Of a stretch of 64,000 nucleotides of DNA, positions 51,190 through 60,136 are shown one piece after another. Every line of letters begins with the position of its first letter. Position 1 is the first letter of the stretch. Position numbers and translations under genes: made by a program. This DNA is from RPQJ01 sp963712815. GTDB lineage: Bacteria; Pseudomonadota; Gammaproteobacteria; Steroidobacterales; Steroidobacteraceae. The stretch lies in assembly GCA_963712815.1 (NCBI GenBank), contig CAVQJL010000008.1, positions 806,001-870,000 on the forward strand, given 5' to 3'. The notes below the pieces were generated by a model. It saw only the letters and a list, made by a program, of their open reading frames with translations, had not been told where the DNA came from and ran no database searches.

Positions 51190-53057
51190 TCAAAGGGGCC
51201 CTCACGCGGCCCCCACCCGGCCCTCACCCGGCGAGGGTGCGGGCTGCGGCGCTACTGGTCCTCGCGACGCTCGCCCTCTGCGCCTGCGACCGTGGTCCGC
51301 CACGCGAGCCCGGCCAGGAATCCCCCGCGGCGGCGCGGGCCGCCGCCAGGGCTGCAAAGGCCGAGGGTCAGCGCCTGCGGGATCTCACCGAGCGCTACTA
51401 CGAGCAGTATCGCGAGCTCAACCCGCTCACGGCGACCGCGCAGGGCGATCACCGCTTCGACGACCGCTTCGGCGACTACGTCAGCACCGCGTGGATGGCC
51501 GACTGGCTCGCCATCGAGCAGGAGGGGCTGCAGGCGCTGGCGGCGATCGACCCCGGGAAGCTCGCGGGCGAGGACCTCGTGACCTACGAGGCCTTCCGCC
51601 ACGGCCGCGCCGTCGCGGTCGAGGGCTTCCGCTATCCAGCCGAATTGCTGCCCGTGCACCAGTTCGGAGGGCTGCACGTGCAGTTCGCGGTGCTGGTCTC
51701 GGGCCGCGGCATCCACCCGTTCCGCACCACGGCCGACTACGAGAACTTCCTCGCGCGCATGGACGGCTACGCCGACTGGGCGGACGAGTCCATCGCCAAC
51801 ATGCGCCTGGGGGTGGAGAAGGGTTTCGTGCAGCCGCGGGTGGTGGTCGAGCGTGTGATCGCCCAGCTCGACGCGCTCGCGGTGGACGATCCGAAGCAGA
51901 GCGTGTTCTTCGGACCGCTGGCGGCGTTCCCGGTCGGCGTGCCGACGGACGACCGGCCGCGGCTGACGAAAGCCTACTCCGAGAGGCTCGTGGGCCGCGT
52001 GCTGCCCGCCAATCGCCGACTGCATGAATTCCTCAAGGACGAATACCTGCCACGTGCGCGGGACACCGTTGCCTGGTCCGAGCTGCCGAACGGCGCCGAG
52101 TGGTACGCCTACCTCGTTCGCTACCACACCACGACCCGACTCACGCCCGACGAGGTCCACGAGCTCGGCCTCGCCGAGGTGGCGCGACTGCGGAGCCGGA
52201 TGGACCGCATCCGCCGGCAGGTCGGTCACGCGGGCGACCTCGGCAGCTTCTTCGACGCGCTGCGCGCCGATCCCGCCCAGCAGTTTGCCGATCCCGGGGA
52301 ACTGTTCGCGGGATATCGCGCCATCGAGGCGCGGGTGTCGGCGGCGATGCCGCTGCTGTTCGGGAGGATCCCCGCCGCCCCGTTCGAGATCCGTGCCGTC
52401 CCGGCGTTCCGGGCGCCGTCCGAGGCGGCTGCGTCCTACCAACCTGCCAGCGCCGACGGCCGGCGTCCGGGCGTGTTCTACGTGAACACCCATGACCTGC
52501 CGTCGCGGCCCAGGTACCTCATGGAGGCGCTTTACCTGAACGAGGCCGTGCCCGGGCACCACTACCAGATCTCGCTGGCCCAGGAGGCCGAGGGCCTGCC
52601 CCGGTTCCGCCGGTTCGCGTGGGACGCGGCCTTCGGCGAGGGCTGGGCGCTGTATGCGCAGACCCTGGGCCCGGACCTCGGCCTCTACACGGATCCGTAT
52701 GGTGCGCTCGGTGCGCTCGCGAACGAGATGGGGTGCGCCGTGGGGCTGGTGCTGGACACCGGCCTGCACGCCAGGGGCTGGACCCGCGCGCAGGCCATCG
52801 AGTACTTCCGCGCCAACACGGCGATGGCCGAGGGCGACATCGCGGCCGAGGTCGATCGCTTCATCGCCCGGCCGGGCCAGGCGCTTGCCTGCAAGATCGG
52901 CGAGCTCAGGATCCAGGAACTGCGCCGCCGGGCGCAGGAGGTGCTCGGCCCGCGCTTCGACATCCGGGCCTTCCACGCCCAGGTGGTCGAGAGCGGATCG
53001 TTGCCGCTCGCGGTGCTCGAGGCCAAGATCGACCGGTGGATCGCCGCGCGGCAATAG
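51186..53057 (+). CDS. Second DUF885 lipoprotein with altered metal motif
   Basis: A 623-residue paralogue of the preceding gene, read here from the GTG overlapping its stop; a second in-frame GTG at 51237 would give a more compact lipoprotein signal (leading to LCAC). It is alignable along its whole length, but the HEASPGHH motif is NEAVPGHH, so the first metal His is replaced by Asn; EGWALYAQTLG is retained. It may have lost zinc-dependent activity or use a different chemistry. Duplication followed by divergence is inferred. Convergent with the DUF2845 genes. Confidence 0.85.
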   Translation: MIKGALTRPPPGPHPARVRAAALLVLATLALCACDRGPPREPGQESPAAARAAARAAKAEGQRLRDLTERYYEQYRELNPLTATAQGDHRFDDRFGDYVSTAWMADWLAIEQEGLQALAAIDPGKLAGEDLVTYEAFRHGRAVAVEGFRYPAELLPVHQFGGLHVQFAVLVSGRGIHPFRTTADYENFLARMDGYADWADESIANMRLGVEKGFVQPRVVVERVIAQLDALAVDDPKQSVFFGPLAAFPVGVPTDDRPRLTKAYSERLVGRVLPANRRLHEFLKDEYLPRARDTVAWSELPNGAEWYAYLVRYHTTTRLTPDEVHELGLAEVARLRSRMDRIRRQVGHAGDLGSFFDALRADPAQQFADPGELFAGYRAIEARVSAAMPLLFGRIPAAPFEIRAVPAFRAPSEAAASYQPASADGRRPGVFYVNTHDLPSRPRYLMEALYLNEAVPGHHYQISLAQEAEGLPRFRRFAWDAAFGEGWALYAQTLGPDLGLYTDPYGALGALANEMGCAVGLVLDTGLHARGWTRAQAIEYFRANTAMAEGDIAAEVDRFIARPGQALACKIGELRIQELRRRAQEVLGPRFDIRAFHAQVVESGSLPLAVLEAKIDRWIAARQ

Positions 53058-53120
53058 TGCCGCGCTGGTGCCCGGCGTTCCCGCGTGCGGCCCTGAATCG
53101 CTCAGGACGCCGTGACGACC

Positions 53121-53462
53121 TCAGCGGTTGGTGCCGTGCTCCAGCGATTCGATGGACTCGACCTTGCCCGCGACGAAGCGGACACGGCGCATCAGCCGGC
53201 TGGGGCCGAAATCGTAGGTCCACACGTCCACCGGCACGTCCTCGCTGCCCGGGAACGGCACTTCGCGGCCACCGTACTCGAAGCGCGGCTGGCGCGTGAT
53301 CCAGGTGCGCGTGCGCTTCGCAGGCTCGCCGCACAGCGCCAGCACCTCGTCGATCGGGTCGCCCTCGCCGACCAGCTGGCTGCCGCAACGCATGTTGTCG
53401 GCGCACACCGCAACCGGGACGAGCAGTGCCGTCAGAAGCACAAGCCGGTGTCTAGTAGCCAT
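53121..53462 (-). CDS. DUF2845 protein
   Basis: A 113-residue exported protein with signal peptide to about residue 20. The DUF2845 signature MRCGSQLVGEGDPIDEVLALCGEPAKR begins right after the cleavage site, followed by a WTYDFGPSRLMRRVRFVAGKVESIE ending. Two Cys could form a disulfide. Function unknown. It is the second of two tandem copies, overlapping the first by 11 bp. Confidence 0.85.
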   Translation of the reverse strand: MATRHRLVLLTALLVPVAVCADNMRCGSQLVGEGDPIDEVLALCGEPAKRTRTWITRQPRFEYGGREVPFPGSEDVPVDVWTYDFGPSRLMRRVRFVAGKVESIESLEHGTNR

Positions 53463-53802
53463 GACCGTCGGTGCGTATCTCGACCAGCTCGTCGCCGACG
53501 AAGCGCAACTTGCGCAGCAGCTTCGTCGAGCCGAAGTTGTAGGTCCAGACCTCGACGGGCACCTCGACCCACGCAGGGCCGAAATACGAGTAGTCGTAGT
53601 TCCCCATGCTCGGGTAGGCGCGCCGGCCCATCGTGCCCACGAATGCGACGTCGGTCGGTTCGCCGCAGAGCGTGCGGACCTTGTCCTTGCCGTCGCCGGT
53701 GCTCACCAGACGGCTGCCGCAACGCATCGTGTCGTCGGCGGACGCGAGGGCCGGGAGCGCGAACGCGAGCGCGGCGAGCACGATCGGGAGTCGGGCAGTC
53801 AT
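53452..53802 (-). CDS. DUF2845 protein, tandem paralogue
   Basis: A 116-residue exported protein with the same layout as its neighbour: signal peptide ending ALASA, then MRCGSRLVSTGDGKDKVRTLCGEPTDV, a variable middle rich in Tyr and Gly, and a VEVWTYNFGSTKLLRKLRFVGDELVEI ending. The conserved pattern in both copies suggests they form a small envelope complex or act together; no activity is known. Confidence 0.85.
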   Translation of the reverse strand: MTARLPIVLAALAFALPALASADDTMRCGSRLVSTGDGKDKVRTLCGEPTDVAFVGTMGRRAYPSMGNYDYSYFGPAWVEVPVEVWTYNFGSTKLLRKLRFVGDELVEIRTDGHGY

Positions 53803-54015
53803 GCCGGTACTCTAAGGCTGAGTCACAGGCCGGGCCAGCAGGCATCGGCCGCCGGACGAAGAACCGCAGGACGTCGCGGTGCAGACCTGCGGTCGGATGC
53901 GGATCGCTGCCGAGCGGCGTGATTATGTCGCGCCGGTGGGCTGCTGCCTCGAGCGCGCCCAGGAAAGCGGTGTCCGGGCCGGATTGTACGTAAGAAAAGC
54001 CGACATTCCGGGACG

Positions 54016-54047
54016 AAAAAAGGCCCCGCGGTTGCCCGCGGGGCCTT
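54016..54047 (-). terminator. Rho-independent terminator of the PEP-CTERM gene
   Basis: AAGGCCCCGCG (54020-54030) pairs perfectly with 54037-54047 around a six-base loop. On the minus strand it is followed by a run of six T (54021-54016). It ends transcription of the gene stopping at 54076. Confidence 0.9.
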
Positions 54048-54075
54048 GCCCTTCGCCGGGGCTGGCGTCCGGAAC

Positions 54076-54678
54076 TCAGGCAGCCTTGCGCCGACGAGCC
54101 ATGCCGAGACCGGCAAGCCCGAGGCCGAGGAGTGCCAGGGAGCCCGGCTCGGGGACCTGCTGGTCGTCGTCGCCCTCGATGCCATAGAGCGTGGCGTGCG
54201 ACAGGCCTTGGCGCGACGAGAACGTACCCTCGAGGTCTTCCGGCACGAGCAGGAAGGCCGAGAACGTCGAGCCGGCCTTGAGGATCATCATCAGCTTTCC
54301 GTAGGTGTCCCAGATGGACGCATCGATGCTCCAGGTGCCGTTCCGCACGTCGCCCGGGTCTTCGCCGGCGTTCGGCGACCAGCTGAAGCCAAGGTCGGGC
54401 TCGTCAGGACCGTTGTCGCGGTCTATGAAGGCCCAGAGGTCCGGGGCGACGCCGAACAGCGCATCGGCCGGATCGCCGTCGTCATTGGGGTCGTTGACGC
54501 TCACCAGCGCGCCTGGCGCGGGCACGGCGTCGGTGTCGTTGCCGTTGAACATGCCGGTGCAGGCGCTGGCATTGTTGAGCACGTAGTCGCCACAGGCGAT
54601 CGCGGAGGCGGTGCCCGGGGCGAGGGCGGCCAGGCCCAGGAGGCTGGCGGCGCCTATCGACAGAATGGTTTTACGCAT
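54076..54678 (-). CDS. PEP-CTERM sorted exported protein
   Basis: A 200-residue exported protein; ATG at 54678 has AGGA nine bases upstream. Signal peptide ends TASA near residue 25. The C-terminus is a PEP-CTERM signal: VPEPGS, hydrophobic span, ARRRKAA. The middle region contains Cys-Gly-rich and Asp-rich segments (NDPNDDGDPAD, IDRDNGPDEPD) and no domain I can name. It is flanked by its own sigma-54 promoter and terminator, so it is transcribed alone. An exosortase elsewhere in the genome must process it. Confidence 0.9.
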   Translation of the reverse strand: MRKTILSIGAASLLGLAALAPGTASAIACGDYVLNNASACTGMFNGNDTDAVPAPGALVSVNDPNDDGDPADALFGVAPDLWAFIDRDNGPDEPDLGFSWSPNAGEDPGDVRNGTWSIDASIWDTYGKLMMILKAGSTFSAFLLVPEDLEGTFSSRQGLSHATLYGIEGDDDQQVPEPGSLALLGLGLAGLGMARRRKAA

Positions 54679-54764
54679 GGCTCGGTTCCTGAAGTTGTTC
54701 ATCGAATGAGTCGGTCGTCTTCCACTTCGTCGCCATGGCATGGCGGCGCGGGTAGCGAGTACAA

Positions 54765-54780
54765 AGCAGGAACCGTGCCA
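54765..54780 (-). promoter_or_regulatory. Sigma-54 promoter of the PEP-CTERM gene
   Basis: On the minus strand: TGGCACG, four bases, CTGCT, with GG and GC in -24/-12 register and one mismatch to TTGCW. Expected start near 54754, giving a leader of about 76 nt, nearly the same as for the dockerin gene. The flanking GTGCCAGA-x-AT and CAAGCG words on the plus strand are also shared with that promoter region. Confidence 0.78.
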
Positions 54781-54870
54781 GACATCCAAGCGATTGAATT
54801 TATTCGATTAAGGAGTAACTCGAGCCACGAGCAAAGGTCGGCCTGAAAAATATCCCGACATAAAAATTCC

Positions 54871-54893
54871 TTATGTAACAATAGGTTACGTAA
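54871..54893. promoter_or_regulatory. Palindrome upstream of gshA
   Basis: TTATGTAAC (54871-54879) and GTTACGTAA (54885-54893) form a 9-bp inverted repeat with one mismatch around AATAG. In a GC-rich genome this AT-rich dyad is distinctive and could be an operator for gshA or the PEP-CTERM gene. Confidence 0.45.
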
Positions 54894-55008
54894 TATGTTC
54901 AACGGGCCGGTCCGCGCCGGGCCCCGTGGCCTGCCGCCATGCCGCTTCCGCTGCCCGGGGCCGGGCCTGCTACCCTACGCGGCCCGCCAACTGCGTCACA
55001 TTTCCTGG

Positions 55009-56587
55009 ATGTCCGTGGATCGCAGCTTCGAACGTCGCCTCGCGCGGCTGGTGAACGGCCGCTCAGGCAGCGCCTTGCAGGGCGGTCTCAAGGGAGTGGA
55101 GAAGGAGTCGCTGCGGGTGACCCCGCGCGGGCGCATTGCGCAGACGCGGCACCCGGCGGCACTCGGTTCGCCGCTCACGCACGGGCACGTCACCACCGAC
55201 TATTCCGAGGCGCTGATCGAGCTCGTCACGCCGCCGTTTACGCGAGACCTGGGAGCTCACCCAGTACCTGTGCGACCTCCACCAGTTCGTCTATCGCAAC
55301 GTCGGCGACGAACTCCTGTGGGCGACCAGCATGCCCTGTGCCATCGAGGGCGACGAAAGCATCCCCATCGCCGAGTACGGGTCCTCGAACGTCGGGCGCA
55401 TGAAGACCGTGTACCGCCGCGGGCTCGGCCTGCGCTACGGACGGGTGATGCAGGCCATCGCCGGGGTGCACTTCAACTACTCGTTCCCCGAGCAGTTCTG
55501 GCCCGTGCTCGCCGACCTCTGCGAGAGCCACGATGCCGGGCAGGCATTCCGCTCCGAGGCCTACTTCTCGCTGCTGCGCAACTACCGTCGCCACGGCTGG
55601 ATCGTGCTGTACCTGTTTGGCAATTCGCCGGCGCTGTGTCCGTCGTTCCTGGGCGGCCGGCGCGTGGACTGGCTCGAGCCGCTCGAGCCGGGCAGCGTGT
55701 ATGCGCCGTACGCCACCTCGCTGCGAATGAGCGACCTCGGCTATCGCAATGCGAACCAGGCGGCGCTGAGCGTGTCGGTGAACAGCCTCGAGCACTACGT
55801 TCGCGACCTCACGCGGGCGATCACGACGCCACACCCGGAGTACGAGAAGCTCGGCGTCAAGGTGGACGGCGACTACCTGCAGTTGAACGCCAACCAGCTG
55901 CAGATCGAGAACGAGTACTACAGCTTCATCCGCCCGAAGCGGGTCGCGCGCTCGGGTGAGCGCCCGACGCAGGCGCTGCGCCGCGGCGGAGTGCAGTACG
56001 TCGAGATGCGCTCGCTCGACGTCAGCCCCTTCGACCCGGTGGGCGTCAACCAGAACAAGCTGCGATTCCTCGAGGCGTTTGCGGCGTACTGCGTGCTGGG
56101 CGCGAGCCCGCCGATCGAGTCGTCCGAGCAAGCCGAGCTCGACGGCAACCACGGCCGGGTGGCGCCGGAGGGTCGCCGGCCCGGGCTCTCATTGCGTCGC
56201 GGGGGACGCGACCTGCCGCTGCGCGACTGGGCGCTCGAGATCATGGACGGCATGCGTGGTGTGTGCGAGCTGCTCGATACCGGCGACTCTCTGCGGCCCT
56301 ACGCGACGGCGCTCGACGTGCAGGCGGCCAAGGTGTACGAGCCGTCGCTCACCCCCTCGGCACGCACGCTGCACGAGCTGCGGACGACCGGTGAATCGTT
56401 CTTCCAGTTCGCGCTGCGCATGTCGGCGGTCCACAAGGCCTACTTTCTCGAGTTGCATTCACCCAACGAGGCGCTTCAGGACGTCTTCGTGCAGGAGGCC
56501 GAGGAGTCGCTGCGCGAGCAGGCCCGCGTCGAAGCGGCGGACGACATCGATTTCGACGGCTACCTGGCGCGGTATTTCGCGGCCTAG
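55009..56587 (+). pseudogene. gshA: Glutamate-cysteine ligase with frameshift
   Basis: Two frames join into a full-length proteobacterial GshA. The first, from ATG 55009, has GGLKGVEKESLRVTPRGRIA, HGHVTTDYSEALIELVTPPF. The second resumes with RETWELTQYLCDLHQFVYRNVGDELLW and continues through AGVHFNYSFPEQFW and QIENEYYSFIRPKR to 56587. At about 55237-55246 the frame changes, and the two to three residues usually found between PPF and RETW are missing, so several bases (about eight if the common spacing applies) were lost. Glutathione synthesis would fail unless this is an assembly error. The enzyme ligates glutamate and cysteine. Confidence 0.85.
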
Positions 56588-56715
56588 TTTGCGAATCCGG
56601 CACGGTGGATGCCATCGAACTGACATGCTCCGCCGGTAGCCTGCCGGGGAAGTGAAGACGAGTTGACGAGTTGATGCACGCCCGGGACGGGCGGCGACGC
56701 AAGGGGAGAGGAACG

Positions 56716-56949
56716 ATGAACAAGCGCTATACCGCCGGGCAGGGCGAATCGGCATGGCAGGCGACGATGGCGGAAGGGTCGGCCGCAGCCTGGGATCCCT
56801 ACGAGGTCTGGCTCACGCGCGTCAAGCAGCCGCGCGAGTCGGGTGCGCGTCGGCGACCGTCGGCCCGTGACGTGGTCAATCCCGCAGCAGCCCCGTCACC
56901 AGCCGTCCGCTGGAGTCCATCGCGCCGCGCAACATCCCCTCGGAGTTGA
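56716..56949 (+). CDS. Small unknown protein
   Basis: A 77-residue frame with a good GGAGAGGA ribosome site. The first 40 residues include a WDPYEVWLTRVKQPR segment that looks like a conserved coding motif; I recall similar short proteins in gammaproteobacteria but cannot name a family. The last third is Arg/Ser/Pro-rich and overlaps the 3' end of the convergent peptidase gene by 74 bp, so a C-terminal frameshift is possible. Confidence 0.45.
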   Translation: MNKRYTAGQGESAWQATMAEGSAAAWDPYEVWLTRVKQPRESGARRRPSARDVVNPAAAPSPAVRWSPSRRATSPRS

Positions 56950-57787
56950 ATGGCATGGCGATGCGCCCGTCGCGACCGACGGCGATCACGCCCCCGGAGC
57001 CGCCGAGCGTCACCAGCTGGCGCATCACGACTTCGTCGGCCGCCTCGATCACGCCGAGCCCCTTGTAGCGCATCAGCGACGCGATCTCGTGCGCCACCGC
57101 GGCGCGGATGAAGAACTCGCCGTGGCCCGTCGCCGACACCGCGCAGCAGTCGTTCGCTGCGTAGGTGCCGGCACCGATGATCGGGGAGTCGCCCACGCGG
57201 CCCCATTTCTTGCCCGTCATGCCACCGGTGGAAGTGGCGGCGGCTAGATCGCCACTGATGTCCCGGGCGACGGCGCCGACCGTCCCCATCAACGACTCGC
57301 GGCCGGCCTCGATCTCGCCCTGCAGGAAACGCTCGAGTTCGCGACGGCGTCGCTCGGTCGCGAAGTGCGTGTTTGGCACCGGCGCTAGGCCCTGCTCGAG
57401 CGCGAACTCCTCCGCGCCCGCCCCGGCCAGCATCACGTGGGGTGAGCGCTCCATCACGAGCCGTGCGAGCGCGATCGGGCTGCGGACGTGCCGCACGCCC
57501 GTGACGGCGCCGGCGCGCAGATCCCGCCCGTCCATCACCGAGGCGTCGAGCTCGTGCTGGCCGCTGGCGGCGACGACGGCGCCGCGACCTGCGTTGAAGA
57601 GGGGGTCACCCTCGAGCACCTGCACCGCGGCCACGACTGCGTCGATGCTCGGTCCGCCTGCGTCGAGCACGGCGAAGCCGGCACGCAACGCGCGCTCCAG
57701 CCCGGCGCGATACGCAAGCTCGTTCTCGGGGGTCAGGTCGGCGGGGGCGAGCGTGCCCGCGCCGCCGTGGACGGCAATCGCATGCAT
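56876..57787 (-). CDS. iaaA: Isoaspartyl peptidase / L-asparaginase
   Basis: A 303-residue Ntn-hydrolase. The autocleavage site is seen at about residue 178: GDLAAATSTGG, where the Thr of ATSTGG becomes the N-terminal nucleophile of the beta subunit. Upstream, the N-terminal AIAVHGGAGTL and FNAGRGAVV motifs, and downstream RVGDSPIIGAGTYA and ATGHGEFFIR, match the plant-type asparaginase family. It cleaves beta-aspartyl dipeptides and asparagine, helping recycle damaged proteins. ATG at 57787 chosen as the first residue before the conserved AIAVHGG. Confidence 0.93.
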   Translation of the reverse strand: MHAIAVHGGAGTLAPADLTPENELAYRAGLERALRAGFAVLDAGGPSIDAVVAAVQVLEGDPLFNAGRGAVVAASGQHELDASVMDGRDLRAGAVTGVRHVRSPIALARLVMERSPHVMLAGAGAEEFALEQGLAPVPNTHFATERRRRELERFLQGEIEAGRESLMGTVGAVARDISGDLAAATSTGGMTGKKWGRVGDSPIIGAGTYAANDCCAVSATGHGEFFIRAAVAHEIASLMRYKGLGVIEAADEVVMRQLVTLGGSGGVIAVGRDGRIAMPFNSEGMLRGAMDSSGRLVTGLLRD

Positions 57788-58017
57788 GTCGGGGTCCTCG
57801 GGTCGTCGCCGGGCAGCAGGTGCGGCGCCTGGCCGCGGCAGCTTATCATCGGTCGCGCAGAACCACTCGGTGCCCGCGATTGCCCGGCGAGCGGCGTCGT
57901 CGAGGGCGGCTGAGCCTCGGTGACCTGGGTTACAGTCGCCTCCCGCGCCGCTTCGCAACATGCGGGTTGAGGTCGGATCTTCCCGGCCGCCGAATCATCA
58001 ATCGAGAGGACTTGATC

Positions 58018-58218
58018 ATGACCGTCAACGTCGGTGGAATCGACCGGATCCTGCGCATAGTCGCCGGGCTCGCGGTGCTGTCGCTTTTCTTCGTGCTCGA
58101 AGGCAATGCGCGCTACTGGGCGCTGGTCGGCTTCGTGCCGTTGTTCACCGGCATCTTCCGCTATTGCCCGGCGTATTCGCTGATCGGGCTCAGCACCTGC
58201 CCGATGAAGCGCGGCTGA
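58018..58218 (+). CDS. DUF2892 membrane protein
   Basis: A 66-residue inner membrane protein with an AGAGGA site upstream. The opening VGGIDRILRIVAGLAVL and the GFVPLFTGIFRYCPAYSLIGLSTC ending are diagnostic of DUF2892 (YgaP-type membrane domain without the rhodanese part). Two membrane spans. The CP-x4-x-C arrangement may hold a thiol site linked to sulfur chemistry; this is inference. Confidence 0.85.
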   Translation: MTVNVGGIDRILRIVAGLAVLSLFFVLEGNARYWALVGFVPLFTGIFRYCPAYSLIGLSTCPMKRG

Positions 58219-58230
58219 CCGCCGCGACTG

Positions 58231-58668
58231 TCAGCCGAGCGCGCCCGCCGCCCAGCGCACCAGCGCGTCCGCGCCCATCGCGCCGCTCTGGCGGGCGACC
58301 TCGCGCCCGCCCCTGAACACGATCAGCGTCGGGATGCTGCGGATGCCGTAGCGGGCGGCGGTGGCCTGGGCCTCGTCCGTATTGAGCTTGGCGAACCGGG
58401 CGGCAGGCTCCATCCGCTGCGCGGCTTCCTCGAATGCGGGTGCCATCGTGCGGCAGGGTGCGCACCACGGAGCCCAGAAATCCACGACCACCGGCAGGCT
58501 GCCCTGCGCAACGTGCCGGTCGAAGTTGCGATCGTCGAGCTCGACGGGACGGCCGTCGAACAGCGGCGTGTGGCACGACGGGCAGCGCGGCCCGTCGCCG
58601 AGGCGTTCGGCCGGCACGCCCACGAGGCTGTCGCAGTGCTGGCAGGCGACGCGGTGCTTGTCCGTCAT
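58231..58668 (-). CDS. trxC: Thioredoxin 2
   Basis: A 145-residue thioredoxin with an N-terminal zinc ribbon: CQHC near residue 9 and CPSC near 29. The thioredoxin fold follows with the active site FWAPWCAPCRTMAP near residue 64 (the usual WCGPC is WCAPC here) and a cis-Pro in SIPTLIVF near 113. TrxC reduces disulfides in the cytoplasm, especially in oxidative stress. Zinc-ribbon cysteines and the changed active-site Ala could shift its redox potential. Convergent with the DUF2892 gene. Confidence 0.95.
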   Translation of the reverse strand: MTDKHRVACQHCDSLVGVPAERLGDGPRCPSCHTPLFDGRPVELDDRNFDRHVAQGSLPVVVDFWAPWCAPCRTMAPAFEEAAQRMEPAARFAKLNTDEAQATAARYGIRSIPTLIVFRGGREVARQSGAMGADALVRWAAGALG

Positions 58669-58814
58669 GGGGACTCCGAGGCAGGTATCCAGATAAACCC
58701 GACGATGGGGACGACGGATCGGGGCGCAAGCCCTCGACCCCCCTTGCCGGGCGGCGGACCGTCACCACAGTAGGGGATATCGATCGTCCGCAGGACAAGG
58801 GCTAGAGTACGGCC

Positions 58815-59768
58815 ATGCGCTACAAGGACTATTACCAGGTCATGGGGGTGCCGCGCACCGCGAGCCAGGACGAGATCAAGCGCGCGTACCGCAAGCTCGC
58901 CCGCAAGTACCACCCGGACGTCAGCAAGGAAGAAGGCGCCGAGGAGAAGTTCAAGGAGCTGCAGGAGGCGCACGAGGTCCTGAAGGACCCGGAGAAGCGT
59001 GCCGCCTACGACCAGCTCGGTCCCGACTGGCGGCCCGGCCAGGATTTCAGGCCGCCACCCGACTGGGGCAAGGACTTCGAGTTCTCGCACGGGGCGCCCG
59101 ACCAGGGTCCCGGCGAGTTCAGCGACTTCTTCTCGGAGCTGTTCGGTTCGCGCAGCCCCTTCGGCGGCGCGCCGGGCGCGGGCCGCGCGCGTCGTGGCTA
59201 CGCCGCCGCCGGGCAGGATCACGTCGCCCGCATCGAGATCGATCTCGAGGACGCCTTCCGTGGGGGCACGCGCACGATCGAACTGCGCACGCCGGAGCTG
59301 ACGCCCGATGGACACGTGACGGTCAAGCCGCGCACGCTCAGGATCTCGATCCCGGCCGGCGTGACGGAAGGCCAGCAGATCCGGCTCGCGGGCCAGGGCA
59401 GTCCGGGACTCGGCGGCGGGTCGCCGGGCGACCTGCTGCTCGAGGTCAACATCCGTCCGCATCCGCGCTTCCGGCTCGAGGGCCGCGACGTCACGCTCAC
59501 GCTGCCGGTGGCCCCATGGGAGGCGGCGCTCGGCGAGACGGTCTCGGTGCCGACGCTCGGCGGGCCGGTGGAAATGAAGCTGCCCGCAGGCGCGCGCGCC
59601 GGCCAGACGCTGAGGCTGCGCGGTCGGGGTCTGCCCGGCCAGCCGCCAGGCGACCAGCTCGTACTGCTCAAGATCGTCCTGCCTCCCGACTCCCCGCGGT
59701 CGCGGCAGCTCTTCGAGCAGATGAAGCGCGAGGTCCCGTTCGACCCGCGCGCCACGTCCGGTCAGTGA
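58815..59768 (+). CDS. cbpA: Curved DNA-binding protein, DnaJ-type co-chaperone
   Basis: A 317-residue protein with a J-domain at 1-70 (YYQVMGVPRTAS, KYHPDVSKE, HPD motif near residue 34), a Gly/Phe-rich linker (about 100-130), and two beta-barrel substrate-binding domains up to about residue 310. No zinc-finger Cys repeats, so it is CbpA-type rather than DnaJ. It stimulates DnaK and binds curved DNA. The modulator gene follows after 10 bp, as in E. coli. Confidence 0.95.
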   Translation: MRYKDYYQVMGVPRTASQDEIKRAYRKLARKYHPDVSKEEGAEEKFKELQEAHEVLKDPEKRAAYDQLGPDWRPGQDFRPPPDWGKDFEFSHGAPDQGPGEFSDFFSELFGSRSPFGGAPGAGRARRGYAAAGQDHVARIEIDLEDAFRGGTRTIELRTPELTPDGHVTVKPRTLRISIPAGVTEGQQIRLAGQGSPGLGGGSPGDLLLEVNIRPHPRFRLEGRDVTLTLPVAPWEAALGETVSVPTLGGPVEMKLPAGARAGQTLRLRGRGLPGQPPGDQLVLLKIVLPPDSPRSRQLFEQMKREVPFDPRATSGQ

Positions 59769-59778
59769 GGCTGCCGCG

Positions 59779-60102
59779 ATGACGACAATCGACCGCATCA
59801 TCCAGGGCCTGCCGCTCGCCGAGTCCGACTGGATCGGGGTCGGCGATTTCTGCGCATGGCTCAGTGTCGAGCGGCACTGGGTGGTGAGCCTCGTCGAGGC
59901 GGGCGTGCTCGAGCCGCGCGGCGCCGCACCGGAGTCATGGTCCTTTCCGGCGAGCGATCTTGCGCGCGTGCGCGCGGCGGCCAGGCTGGTGCGCGACCTC
60001 GACGTGAACCTGGCCGGGGCGGCCGTGATCCTCGACCTGCTCGAGGAGCGGCGGCGCCTCGAGCACAGGCTCGCGCTGCTGGAACGGCTGCTCGAGGATT
60101 AA
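59779..60102 (+). CDS. cbpM: CbpM chaperone modulator
   Basis: A 107-residue protein with a MerR-like helical fold: DFCAWLSVERHWVVSLVEAGVLEPRG near residue 23, then WSFPASDLARVRAAARLVRDLDVNLAGAAVILDLLEE. CbpM binds the J-domain of CbpA and blocks its action on DnaK and DNA. The 10-bp gap and co-orientation support an operon with cbpA. Confidence 0.93.
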   Translation: MTTIDRIIQGLPLAESDWIGVGDFCAWLSVERHWVVSLVEAGVLEPRGAAPESWSFPASDLARVRAAARLVRDLDVNLAGAAVILDLLEERRRLEHRLALLERLLED

Positions 60103-60136
60103 TCGCGCGGAGTGCTTGCGAGCGCCTTGCCGCCGC

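Larger units (their letters stand above)
54679..55008. other. 330-bp AT-richer region between divergent genes
   Basis: Unusually AT-rich for this genome, especially 54781-54900. It holds the minus-strand sigma-54 promoter (54765-54780) and the palindrome at 54871-54893 ahead of gshA. No small gene is evident. Confidence 0.6.

Noticed and set aside
51190..51236. Repeated CCCTCACCCGG-like words at the start of the second DUF885 gene
   Set aside because: Resembles intergenic repeat elements, but only one short copy is seen and it fits within the possible coding start.
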